From Kocuria palustris (GTDB taxonomy: Bacteria; Actinomycetota; Actinomycetes; Actinomycetales; Micrococcaceae), in assembly GCF_007666205.1 (NCBI RefSeq), contig NZ_VDOR01000011.1:1-64000 (forward strand): DNA of 64,000 nt, read 5' to 3'. The notes under the pieces were generated by a model that made no database searches, was not told the DNA's origin, and worked only from the letters and a program-made list of their open reading frames with translations. The position numbers and the translations under genes are program-made. Positions 34,286 to 44,893 of this stretch are shown here, in pieces. Each line of letters starts with the position of its first letter. Position 1 is the first letter of the stretch.

Positions 34286-36646
34286 GTGAGCACCGGCGAT
34301 GCCGCGGATCCGTCGGGGAAGGACCGGCCGACGGCCGCCTCGTCGAGCGCAGCGCCGGAGGAGCAGGAGCTCGAGGGAGGGCTCGAGCAGCTCGCCCTGA
34401 TCGCGGAGCCGGCTCGGCCCGGCCGGGCGGCGTCGCCGGGCCGCAGGAGCGGCCGGGGCGCCGCCGCGCGGCGCGCCGGACCGCTCGAGCCGGCCTACCT
34501 GGCCGAGTCCGATCCCGTGGCCCGGGTGCGCCTGGAGTCGCACGTCCCGCATCTTGATCGTCTCTTCGACTACGGCGTGCCCCAGGACCTCTCCGAGGGG
34601 GTCCGGCCCGGTACGCGCATCCGTGTGCGCTTCGGCGGGCAGCGGATGCGCGGCTGGGTCGTCGAGCGCACCGCCGAGTCCGAGGTGGCCTTCGACCGCC
34701 TGCAGCCGATCCTGTCGGTGCAGTCGGCTCTGCCGGTGCTGACCCCGTCCGTGCTGGCCGTCGCGGAGCAGGTGGCCCGGCGGTGCGCCGGAACGGTCCC
34801 GGACGTGCTGCGCTCGGCCGTCCCGCCGCGGGTCGCCTCGGTCGAGAAGGCGGCTCTCGCCGCCCGTGCCGAGGCCGCGCAGGCCGCCGAGTCCGCCGAG
34901 TCCGCAGAGGCCGCCGGCGCCTCCGGCACGAGCGACGAGCCCGACGGTCTCGACGCGGACGACGACCCTGCAGACGCCGCAGATGCGGCGGACGAGCCCG
35001 ATCCCTTCGACGGCCCTGCCCGCTCCGGATGGTCGGAGTACGAGGGCGGGGACGCCGCCCTCGAGGCCCTGCGCGCCGGCGAGCAGGTCCGAGCCGTGGT
35101 CCAGGCGCTGCCGTCGCATCCCGGCCACGACGTCCACGATCTGATCGCGGAGGCCGCCGCGGCCGCGCTGGCGGCCGGGCACGGGACCGTCGTCGTCGTC
35201 CCCGACCACAAGACGATGGAGCGGATGCAGCGCGCGCTGCAGCGGCGGGTGGACCCGGGGCTGATCGCCCGCCTGCACAGCGAGGACAAGCCGACACCGC
35301 GCTACCGGGCCTTCGTGCAGACGCTCGAGGGGCGGCATCGGATCGTCATCGGCACCCGGCCGGCGGTCTGGGCACCGGTGCAGGATCTGGGGATGATCGC
35401 GGTGATCGACGACGGCGACCACAGCCTGGTGGAGCCGCGCGCGCCGTACCACCATGCCCGCGACGTCGCCCTGCTGCGCGCGCAGCACGCGGATCTGTCC
35501 CTGCTGATCGCCGGGCACGCCGTCACTCCGGAGGCCGAGCGGCTCGTGGAGACCGGGTGGGCGCGCTCGATCGCTGCGCCGCGTCCGGTGCTGCGCGAGC
35601 ACATGCCGCGGGTGGTGGCCACATCGGACTCCTGGCACGAGGCCCGCGACTCGCTGGCCGGGCGCGCCCGGCTGCCGGAGACCGCCTTCCGGGTCGCGCG
35701 ACGCGCGCTCGAGGACGGCCCCGTCCTGGTCCAGGTGGCGCGGGCGGGCTATGCGCCGGTGCTGTCGTGCGAGCGCTGCCGTGCACCCGCCCGGTGCGCG
35801 GAATGCGACGGGCCGCTGTCCGTCCCGGGCCGGGGCCGGCTGCCCCAGTGCGGCTGGTGCGGCCGCCAGGCCGCGGGCTGGTCCTGCCCGGTCTGCTCGC
35901 ACACCCGATGGCGGTACGCGTCGGTCGGCTCGGAGCGCACCGCCGAGGAGCTGGGCCGGGCCTTCCCCCAGGTCCCGGTCATCTGGTCCTCGGGGGAGCA
36001 GATCCGCCGCGGGGTCGGGGCCGCGCCCGCGCTCGTCGTGGCCACCCCCGGCGCGGAGCCGGAGGCCGAGGGCCGGTACGCGGCGGCCCTGCTGCTCGAC
36101 GGCGATCGGATGCTCGCCCGGCCCGGGCTGCGGGTGGAGGAGGACGTGCTGCGCCGCTGGGTCGGGGCAGCCGCCCTCGTGCGCCGCGCGGCCGAGGGCG
36201 GTGTGGTCGTGGTGACCTCCGAGCACGAGCGCGCGGTCGCCTCGCTCGTGCGCTGGGACGTGCGCGGCCATGCGGCGCGCGAGCTCGCCGAGCGGAGGAC
36301 GCTGCAGCTGCCGCCGGCCGTGCGCTGCGCGGCGCTCACCGGCCCCCTGCCGGCTCTCGAGGCCTTCCTGGAGATCGCGGATCTGCCCGAGGCGGTGCGC
36401 CGGGTGGGGCCGGCGCCGGTCGAGGAGCACTGGGACGAGGCCGCAGCGGAGCCGGACGGGGCCCTCGCCGGAACGGGCGGCGGATCCGCCGCGGCTCCCG
36501 AGCCGAGCCACCGGGCGCTGCTCTTCTTCTCCTACTCGATCGCCGCCGACGTCACACGCCGGCTGCGCTCGGCCCGGGCCGAGGCGTCGGCCCTGCGCAA
36601 GCACGCGCCGGTCAATGTCCGCTGCGATGTGGCGGACCTGCTCTGA
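34286..36646 (+). CDS. priA: PriA-like primosomal protein N' without helicase motifs
   Basis: The N-terminal 3'-OH-binding domain (VRLESHVPHLDRLFDYGVP) and the zinc-binding cluster (CERCRAPARCAECDG, then CGWCGRQAAGWSCPVC) identify PriA. The ATPase core is degenerate. No P-loop is found where GxTGSGKTE is expected, and the DEEH box reads DDGDH. This is known for actinobacterial PriA, so it is likely a structural primosome or replication-restart factor rather than an active helicase. The N-terminal ~65 residues and an acidic Ala/Glu/Asp stretch (about residues 195-250) are low complexity. It has 786 residues, and the GTG has GGAG 7 bases upstream. Confidence 0.88.
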   Translation: MSTGDAADPSGKDRPTAASSSAAPEEQELEGGLEQLALIAEPARPGRAASPGRRSGRGAAARRAGPLEPAYLAESDPVARVRLESHVPHLDRLFDYGVPQDLSEGVRPGTRIRVRFGGQRMRGWVVERTAESEVAFDRLQPILSVQSALPVLTPSVLAVAEQVARRCAGTVPDVLRSAVPPRVASVEKAALAARAEAAQAAESAESAEAAGASGTSDEPDGLDADDDPADAADAADEPDPFDGPARSGWSEYEGGDAALEALRAGEQVRAVVQALPSHPGHDVHDLIAEAAAAALAAGHGTVVVVPDHKTMERMQRALQRRVDPGLIARLHSEDKPTPRYRAFVQTLEGRHRIVIGTRPAVWAPVQDLGMIAVIDDGDHSLVEPRAPYHHARDVALLRAQHADLSLLIAGHAVTPEAERLVETGWARSIAAPRPVLREHMPRVVATSDSWHEARDSLAGRARLPETAFRVARRALEDGPVLVQVARAGYAPVLSCERCRAPARCAECDGPLSVPGRGRLPQCGWCGRQAAGWSCPVCSHTRWRYASVGSERTAEELGRAFPQVPVIWSSGEQIRRGVGAAPALVVATPGAEPEAEGRYAAALLLDGDRMLARPGLRVEEDVLRRWVGAAALVRRAAEGGVVVVTSEHERAVASLVRWDVRGHAARELAERRTLQLPPAVRCAALTGPLPALEAFLEIADLPEAVRRVGPAPVEEHWDEAAAEPDGALAGTGGGSAAAPEPSHRALLFFSYSIAADVTRRLRSARAEASALRKHAPVNVRCDVADLL

Positions 36647-36754
36647 GTCCGCCGGCCCGGCGGGGTGCGGCCTCCATCGGGCCTCGGCCGCGCAGCACCC
36701 GGCCCCTGGCGGGTGGGGTCGGTGCGATGCCGGCTCAGCCGGAGCGCTGCGGGT
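36647..36754. other. Convergent gap between priA and the glycosyltransferase
   Basis: 108 bases between two converging genes. Only a short imperfect repeat (CCGGCT-ca-GCCGG, near 36730) is seen; there is no strong terminator. Confidence 0.3.
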
Positions 36755-37879
36755 TCAGGAGGCGCGCCGTCCCTGCGCGACGCCCGCGGCCAGATCGACG
36801 AGGCGGGCCGCGGAATCGCCCCACGTCCAGCTCGATGCCCGCTCGAGCCCGGCCAGCACGCGTCCGCGAGCGGTCTGCGGGTCGTCCAGTTCGGCCACCG
36901 CGCGGGCGAAGGCGGCATCGTCGCCCGGCGGGCAGTAGGCTGCCGCGTCGCCGCAGACCTCGTGGAAGATCGGGATGTCGGTGCAGACCACCGGGGTCCC
37001 GGCGCAGAAGGCCTCCATCAGGGGCAGGCCGTAGCCCTCGGCGCGCGAGGCATGGACCAGGACGCCGGCCTCCCGCAGCAGCCGGGAGTGCTCCTGCTCC
37101 GAGACCCCGCCGTGGAACACCAGGTGCGCTCCGGGCCCGGCGACCTCGAGCAGGTGCTCCCGCTGCCGGTCCGTGACCCGGGAGAGCAGGTGCAGCTCGC
37201 GCTCGGGCAGCCGTGCGGCCGTGCGCGCCAGCGTGTCGACGTCCTTGTAGGGCATGAACGACCCCAGGTAGACCATCGATCGGCCGCGCTCGGGCAGGCG
37301 GCGCAGCGCCTCCTCGGCGGCGAGGATCCGGTCCTGGGAAGCCGCGTTGGGGATCACGTGCACGGGCCGGCTCGTCAGGCGCCGATCCCGGATCAGCCGC
37401 GCGGAGGTCTCGGACACGGTGGCCACGGCATCGGCCCGGTCCAGTGCCAGCCGCTGCGGCCACGAGGCCCGGTGGAACGCGCGCCAGCCCAGGCGCACGG
37501 GCGCCGGCAGCTCGGGAGGCGGCGCGGGGTGGTCGTAGTAGATCAGGTCGTGCAGGGTCAGGATCAGTCCGAAGCGGCGGCGCAGGGCCCCCATGGTCTG
37601 CATGGGGGAGAAGACCACGTCGGGACAGCGCCGGTTGAGCACCTGGCCGGTGAGGACCTCTCCTGCGGACACGGGATCCGGCCCGCGGAACCAGGGCAGC
37701 TCGGGCAGGTGCGCCCGCTGGGCCTCGTCGGAGACCATCAGCTCGACGCGAAGGGACGGGTCCTGCGCCGCGAGCCGCGCGAGCCCGACGGCGATGCCCG
37801 CGCTGTAGCGCGAGATCCCGTCGTGCGGGCCCACGCGCACGTAGCGGGCGTCCAGGACCAGGTGCAGATCGCCGCTCAT
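36755..37879 (-). CDS. GT4-family glycosyltransferase
   Basis: A retaining GT-B glycosyltransferase. The C-terminal nucleotide-sugar motif EGYGLPLME gives the EX7E pair Glu281 and Glu289, and is followed by AFCAGTPVVCTDIP. The N-terminal half has HDGISRY and LHDLIYY. No signal peptide or membrane helix is visible, so it should act in the cytoplasm or at the inner membrane face. The acceptor is unknown. Its ATG overlaps the stop of the upstream hydrolase gene (ATGA), so the two are co-translated. Length is 374 residues. Confidence 0.88.
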   Translation of the reverse strand: MSGDLHLVLDARYVRVGPHDGISRYSAGIAVGLARLAAQDPSLRVELMVSDEAQRAHLPELPWFRGPDPVSAGEVLTGQVLNRRCPDVVFSPMQTMGALRRRFGLILTLHDLIYYDHPAPPPELPAPVRLGWRAFHRASWPQRLALDRADAVATVSETSARLIRDRRLTSRPVHVIPNAASQDRILAAEEALRRLPERGRSMVYLGSFMPYKDVDTLARTAARLPERELHLLSRVTDRQREHLLEVAGPGAHLVFHGGVSEQEHSRLLREAGVLVHASRAEGYGLPLMEAFCAGTPVVCTDIPIFHEVCGDAAAYCPPGDDAAFARAVAELDDPQTARGRVLAGLERASSWTWGDSAARLVDLAAGVAQGRRAS

Positions 37880-38877
37880 CGCCGGCGGCGGCCCACGACG
37901 GGCAGCAGCTGCGTGAACTGCGACGTGTTGGGCTGGGCCCGGTCGATGGGCGGCAGCTCGTCGTGGACCTCGATCGGCTCCGGGGCCGGAGCGTTGAGGA
38001 ACTCGTCGATCAGCTCGGCGGTCTCGACCGGCTTCTCGTAGTGGATCAGGTGCCCGACGTCGTCGAGGATCTCGATGCGACGGCGCCGGATCCAGCCGGC
38101 CATGCGCTCCTGCGCCTCGACCGAGCCGAGCTGATCCCGCGCGCCCACGACGAGCAGCACCGGCATGCTCAGCAGCGGGGCGACCTCCGCCACGGTGCGG
38201 GAGATCGAGGCGCGGTAGGCCTCCCGGATGACCCTGCGGTCCGCGAAGGTCCCGAAGTAGGCCCGGTGCTGGTTCTCCACGTAGCGGCGCAGCTCCGGGT
38301 CCTCGGACGCGGTCATCCCGCGGCTCATGAGGTCGCTGACCGCGGTGCTGCGCAGCAGGCGCTCGCCCAGGGCGCGGGGCAGGCGCGTGGACACGGAGTA
38401 GTAGGCATCGGCCACGCGGGAGGCGGCCGCGTTCTCGCCGCTGAGCGCCGGCTCGCAGATGGGATTGAGCAGCAGCAGCTGCTCGACCATCGACGGGGAG
38501 TCGGCGGCCAGGTGGGAGGCGATCACCGAGCCGAAGGAGTGGCCCAGCAGGATGATCCCGCGGTCGCCGTCGGGATGCACGGCCCCGTCGGTCAGCTCGG
38601 TGATGAACCTGCGGAGGAAGCCGACGTAGTGGGCGATGTCGTGCGGAGCCTCCGGGAAGGGCTCGGAGCGTCCGAAGCCCGGCAGATCGGGGATCACCAC
38701 GTGGTAGCGCTCGCGCAGCCGATCGGCGATCAGCTGGAGCCCGTGATGATCACCCCGGAACCCGTGGACCATCACGATCAGCGGCTTGCGGCGGGTGTCG
38801 ACGTCGTAGAACCAGTAGCGGGTCTTGTACCCGTCGAATCTCATGCTGCGCTGCTCGGCCTGCGGATTCTGCTGCAC
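37876..38877 (-). CDS. Alpha/beta-hydrolase
   Basis: An alpha/beta-hydrolase fold enzyme with the oxyanion-hole motif VHGFRG, the nucleophile elbow GHSFG (Ser114), a late Asp in VVGARDQLGS and a His in DVGHLIHYEKP. No signal peptide is seen. The substrate is unknown. I chose the GTG at 38877 because GGGAGAGGAA precedes it; an in-frame ATG at 38970 would add 31 Pro/Arg-rich residues without a ribosome site. It is the first gene of a two-gene minus-strand operon with the glycosyltransferase. Confidence 0.85.
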   Translation of the reverse strand: MQQNPQAEQRSMRFDGYKTRYWFYDVDTRRKPLIVMVHGFRGDHHGLQLIADRLRERYHVVIPDLPGFGRSEPFPEAPHDIAHYVGFLRRFITELTDGAVHPDGDRGIILLGHSFGSVIASHLAADSPSMVEQLLLLNPICEPALSGENAAASRVADAYYSVSTRLPRALGERLLRSTAVSDLMSRGMTASEDPELRRYVENQHRAYFGTFADRRVIREAYRASISRTVAEVAPLLSMPVLLVVGARDQLGSVEAQERMAGWIRRRRIEILDDVGHLIHYEKPVETAELIDEFLNAPAPEPIEVHDELPPIDRAQPNTSQFTQLLPVVGRRRR

Positions 38878-38947
38878 GCGTTCCTCTCCCGTCGGGGTGC
38901 CGATCGGAGTCTGCGGGGCTCGGATCGGTCGTGGCGCCCCGGGGGCG

Positions 38948-38995
38948 AGTCTACGGGCGGCGGCGGACATGCGCGGGGCCGGGCACGGCTAGGAT
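38948..38995. promoter_or_regulatory. Divergent -10 boxes between the hydrolase gene and leuS
   Basis: On the minus strand, TAGACT (38953-38948) faces the hydrolase gene. On the plus strand, TAGGAT (38990-38995) faces leuS and would give a leader of about 140 nt. No strong -35 boxes are evident. Confidence 0.4.
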
Positions 38996-39142
38996 GGCCG
39001 GGTCATCGGTGCGTCGGTCGCAGCCTGGCGAGCGGGCTCCCGGCACCGGGTGGCGCATCCGGGGCGCTCGCACCGCGCCCCGCACCAGCAGAGCAGTCGA
39101 CAGCGAGAGGCCGGCGCGGGCCGGCGGACGAAGGCGAGGCAC

Positions 39143-41656
<2,514 letters not shown>

Positions 41657-41829
41657 GACGGCGGGCCGGGTCGGCGGGCCCTGCGTGCCGAGCTCGGCGC
41701 GCCGACCGTGGCCGGCGCCGCCCGGGCCGAGGCCTCCACAGCCTGCCCTGACGGCTCGTACTGGGGCGACCCCTCCCGATTCTCGGCACCCCCGTTCCAC
41801 GGCTGCAGTCGGCGGGCTGGAGTGGGTCC

Positions 41830-42798
41830 ATGAGCCCTGTGACCCACCGCGGCAGGAGACGGCTGGACCGCGACCTCCCCGTCGAGCGGCTGCGCGGACT
41901 GCTCGACGACGATCTGCGGGCCTCCGGGCACGACCTGCCGGAGGGCGGCGCACCCCCGGGCGTCGACGACGCCGCGCCCGGGGGCCCGATCGCCCCGCCC
42001 GACCCCGAGGAGGAGCAGGCATGGGCCTCCCCGGTCCGCGCCCGCATCCCCTGGGTCACGATCGTGATCGCCGGGCTGGTGCTCGCCGCCGTGGTGCTGT
42101 CCCTCGTGCTGCGCGGCGAGCGGGAGCCGGTCATCGTCGGGGGAGATCCCGCGGGAGCCGGGGCCGCCGCGTCCCCGGAACCTGGCGCCGCGGCAGGCGG
42201 TGCGGCTGAGGGCACCGGGTCCGCGACGCCAGGGCCCGCCGAGCCTGCCGGGGCCGCGGAAGCGTCGGCCGGCCCCGTCACCGTCCACGTCGTCGGCGAG
42301 GTGCGCCGCCCGGGGGTCGTCGAGGTCCCCGGCGGTGCCCGGGTGGCCGACGCCGTGGAGGCCGCCGGGGGGCTCAGCGAGACCGCCGTGGTGGATGCGG
42401 TGAACATGGCCGCTCCCGCGGCCGACGGAGCGCAGATCGTGATCCCGGACCGGGCGCTGTCCGAGTCGTGGGAGGCCGCGGCCCCGCCGGGCGGGCCCGC
42501 GGCATCTGCCGGGTCGACACCGGGAGCGGCCCCCGCGGGGGCCGCTCCCTCGGCCGCGCCCGGCTCCGGACCTGCGTCGGAGCCGGACGGGGCAGGGGAG
42601 TCCGGGGCCGCGATCGACCTCAATCAGGCGACGGCCGCTCAGCTCGAGGAGCTGCCCGAGGTGGGTCCGGTGCTCGCTCAGCGCATCGTCGATCACCGGG
42701 AGCAGATCGGGGGCTTCCGCGCCGTGGAGGAGCTCGACGACGTCTCGGGGATCGGTCCCGCCATGATGGCCGCGATCGCCCCGCTCGTGAGGGTCTGA
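41830..42798 (+). CDS. comEA: Competence protein ComEA-like (SLBB + helix-hairpin-helix)
   Basis: ComEA binds double-stranded DNA at the cell surface and hands it to ComEC. The protein has a cytoplasmic N-terminus, one membrane helix (about 73-94) and a Pro/Ala/Gly linker. An SLBB domain (VTVHVVGEVRRPGVVEVPGGARVADAVEAA as pattern, about 150-215) is followed by a second Ala/Gly/Pro linker and a C-terminal helix-hairpin-helix pair (IDLNQATAAQLEELPEVGP, DVSGIGPAMMAAI). Length is 322 residues. The ATG has GGAG upstream. comEC, its usual neighbour, is separated here by an opposing pseudogene. Confidence 0.92.
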   Translation: MSPVTHRGRRRLDRDLPVERLRGLLDDDLRASGHDLPEGGAPPGVDDAAPGGPIAPPDPEEEQAWASPVRARIPWVTIVIAGLVLAAVVLSLVLRGEREPVIVGGDPAGAGAAASPEPGAAAGGAAEGTGSATPGPAEPAGAAEASAGPVTVHVVGEVRRPGVVEVPGGARVADAVEAAGGLSETAVVDAVNMAAPAADGAQIVIPDRALSESWEAAAPPGGPAASAGSTPGAAPAGAAPSAAPGSGPASEPDGAGESGAAIDLNQATAAQLEELPEVGPVLAQRIVDHREQIGGFRAVEELDDVSGIGPAMMAAIAPLVRV

Positions 42799-42832
42799 GG
42801 CCCCGGCAGCATCAGGCGATGCTGCTGGGGCC
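42799..42832 (+). terminator. Terminator hairpin after comEA
   Basis: GGCCCC-g-GCAGCATC and GATGCTGC-t-GGGGCC form a 14-bp stem with a short loop directly after the comEA stop. Confidence 0.65.
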
Positions 42833-42863
42833 GTCGGCCCCGCCCCGGTCGGGCGGGGCCGAC
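42833..42863. terminator. Bidirectional hairpin between comEA and the phosphoesterase pseudogene
   Basis: A perfect 13-bp stem (GTCGGCCCCGCCC and complement) with a CGGTC loop lies next to the previous hairpin and 10 bases from the end of the opposing gene. Confidence 0.7.
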
Positions 42864-42873
42864 GGCGACGCCG

Positions 42874-44588
42874 TCAGCCGGTCACCGTGAAGACGATCTC
42901 CTCGGTCGTGGCCGTCCCGTACCGATCGGTCTGCGTCACGGTCGCGGTGTGCTCGCCGGGTGCCAGATCCTCGGGGAGGTCCAGCCGCCACAGGTGACCG
43001 GTGCCCTCGGCCACCGAACCGCCGTGGACGAGCTGCTCCTGGGCGGCCGCAGGATCGGAGAACTCCGCGCCCACGCGCTTGCCCTCGCCCTGCAGCTGCT
43101 GGGTGCGCTGCCGGGGCTGCTGCGGTGGGCGTCGAACCACTCCCGGTATGCCGGGCTGCTGAGGCCCAGCGACATCTGATCGCCCTGCCCCCGGCCGGTC
43201 CCGGTGAAGATGTCCTGATAGCGGCTGCCGTGGGCCTGCAGGGTGAAGACCCCCGGCACGGCTCCGTCGCGCTGCGGGGCCGTCGGGTAGCCGGCTCCGG
43301 TCATGCGCCCCGTGTACCAGTCGCCGGAGATCGCCCCGGCGGTGATGTGGTCGAACGGGAGCTCGTCCACGCCGTAGAGCCGGGTCCAGCCCTCCATCGA
43401 ATCGCCCTCGCGCATGACCTCCAGGGTGTGGCTGTGGCCGCCGAAGGCCACTGCCGGGCGGTCGCCGATGATGTCGTGGATCTGCCGGACCTGATCCACC
43501 TGGTGCCGATCCGAGCCCTGGTCATGCCAGTTCAGCAGCGGAATGTGCGTGGCCAGCACGATGAGCTTGTCCTCGGGGGTGCGTGCGATGTCGTCGCGCA
43601 GCCATTCGAGCTGCTCGTCGTCGATGCCCCCGTTGTACGTGCCGGCGTAGGGCGCGCCCTGCGAGTACTGGACGGTGTTGAGCGAGACCACGTGCACGTC
43701 GCCGGCTTCGTAGGAGTAGTAGTCGGGGCCGAACTGCGAGCGGTAGGTGTCGAAGCGGTGCTCGTCGTCGGCATCGAGGTCCAGATCATGGTTGCCGGGC
43801 AGGAATCGGGCAGGGCCGTTGAGCATCGAGGACAGCTCGCGGGTCTCGGCGTACACGTCGAGGTCATCGCCCACGACGTCGCCGATGAACAGGGCGCCGC
43901 AGCCGGTGTGGTCGGTGCGCTGCGCCAGGTCCGCGAAGGCGCCGCTGCGGGCGAACTCCGCCTCCTGCTCGGTGTAGGTCTGGATGTCTCCGCCGATCAG
44001 GCAGTTCTGGTCGCGGCTGAGCGTGTCGGTCGTCCTGGCCAGGGGGAAGTCGACGGCGTCCGGGAGCGGGCCGGTGGCCTCGATGCCGCCGAAGTCGAGC
44101 TCGGGGGAGCCCGTCGGGGCGTGGTTGTAGAAGAACTGAGCCACGTTGTCGTCGTCGACGGGCACCTGATAGCCGGCCGGCTGGGTGAGGAAGACGGTCT
44201 CGCCGTCGCGGAGCGGGATCTCGTAGCGGCCCTGTCGATCGGTCGTCACGATCTCCCTCCCGTTCGAGACGTCGACACCCGCGATGCCGCGCTCGCCGGC
44301 ATCCTGCTGGGAGTTGCGGTTCCGGTCGTCGAAGACGGCGCCGTCCAGGACGTCCTGGTCCTCGCCGGGACCGGCTGTGACGTCCACCTGGCCGCGGAAG
44401 GCCTTGCCGTTCCAATCGTCGGCGCTCGTCGAGGACCGGGAGGGGCGCTCCTCCGCGGCGGCCGGGGAGATCGGTGCGAGCAGGGCGAGGGACAGACCCA
44501 TGGCCACGGCGCCGCAGGCCGTGCGTCGGGTGCGAGCGCTCGTGGATCAGGGGTGAAGGGGGATTCGGTGGGAGGCGGGCTGGGACAT
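42874..44588 (-). pseudogene. Secreted calcineurin-like metallophosphoesterase, disrupted
   Basis: The product would be an exported phosphoesterase with an SdrD-like beta domain (FDDRNRNSQQDAGERGIAGV) and the calcineurin metal sites (GGDIQ, FIGDVVGDD, LPGNHDLD, THIPLLNW, FGGHSHT). A C-terminal beta domain follows, ending HTATVTQTDRYGTAT. Two lesions are visible. A strong GAGGAG site precedes an ATG at 44588, but codon 14 is TGA (44549-44547), just before a twin-Arg-like TRRT and the signal-peptide core. Near 43122 a single missing base shifts the frame; the C-terminal domain continues in the next frame to 42874. Restoring both gives about 571 residues. An ATG at 44507 gives a signal peptide lacking its basic start. 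A sequencing error could explain one lesion, less easily both. Confidence 0.8.
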
Positions 44589-44893
44589 GATGCTCCTCGG
44601 ATGTTCGGATGGGCAGCTCCGACGAGGGCCGCGAACAGGCCCTCGGCCGCCTGAGTGCGCGGCTGCATCCAAGCTGACCTGGGGAGATGACCTCCGTTCG
44701 ACCCGGGGACCGCCGGCGTCCGACATCTGGGCGTCACCTGGGCGACGCCCTGGCGAACTTCGAGTGCGGGCCGCAGACGCCTCCGTGCCCGCGTACGGGG
44801 CTCCACCGCCTCAGGGAGGGGCCGTGGGCGTGCGCCGCGGTTCCTGCACGGCGGACGGGGCAGAGCGACGGGCGTCGGAGCAGGTGGGATGAG
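44589..44893. other. Divergent region between the phosphoesterase pseudogene and comEC
   Basis: 305 bases hold the GAGGAG site of the pseudogene (44592-44597) at one end and the comEC ribosome site at the other. An upstream in-frame ATG at 44687 would lengthen ComEC by 69 residues, but that stretch is Arg/Pro/Cys-rich and unlike ComEC. I see no clear promoter. Confidence 0.4.

Noticed and set aside
39001-39142. T-box leader before leuS (CGCACCGCG resembles the T-box core UGGNACCGCG)
   Set aside because: One core base differs, no specifier stem with a Leu codon or AG-bulge was found, and short GC-rich matches are expected by chance here.
44687-44893. Longer ComEC N-terminus starting at the ATG at 44687
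   Set aside because: The extra 69 residues are Arg/Pro/Cys-rich without a membrane segment, and the ATG at 44894 has a better position and ribosome site.
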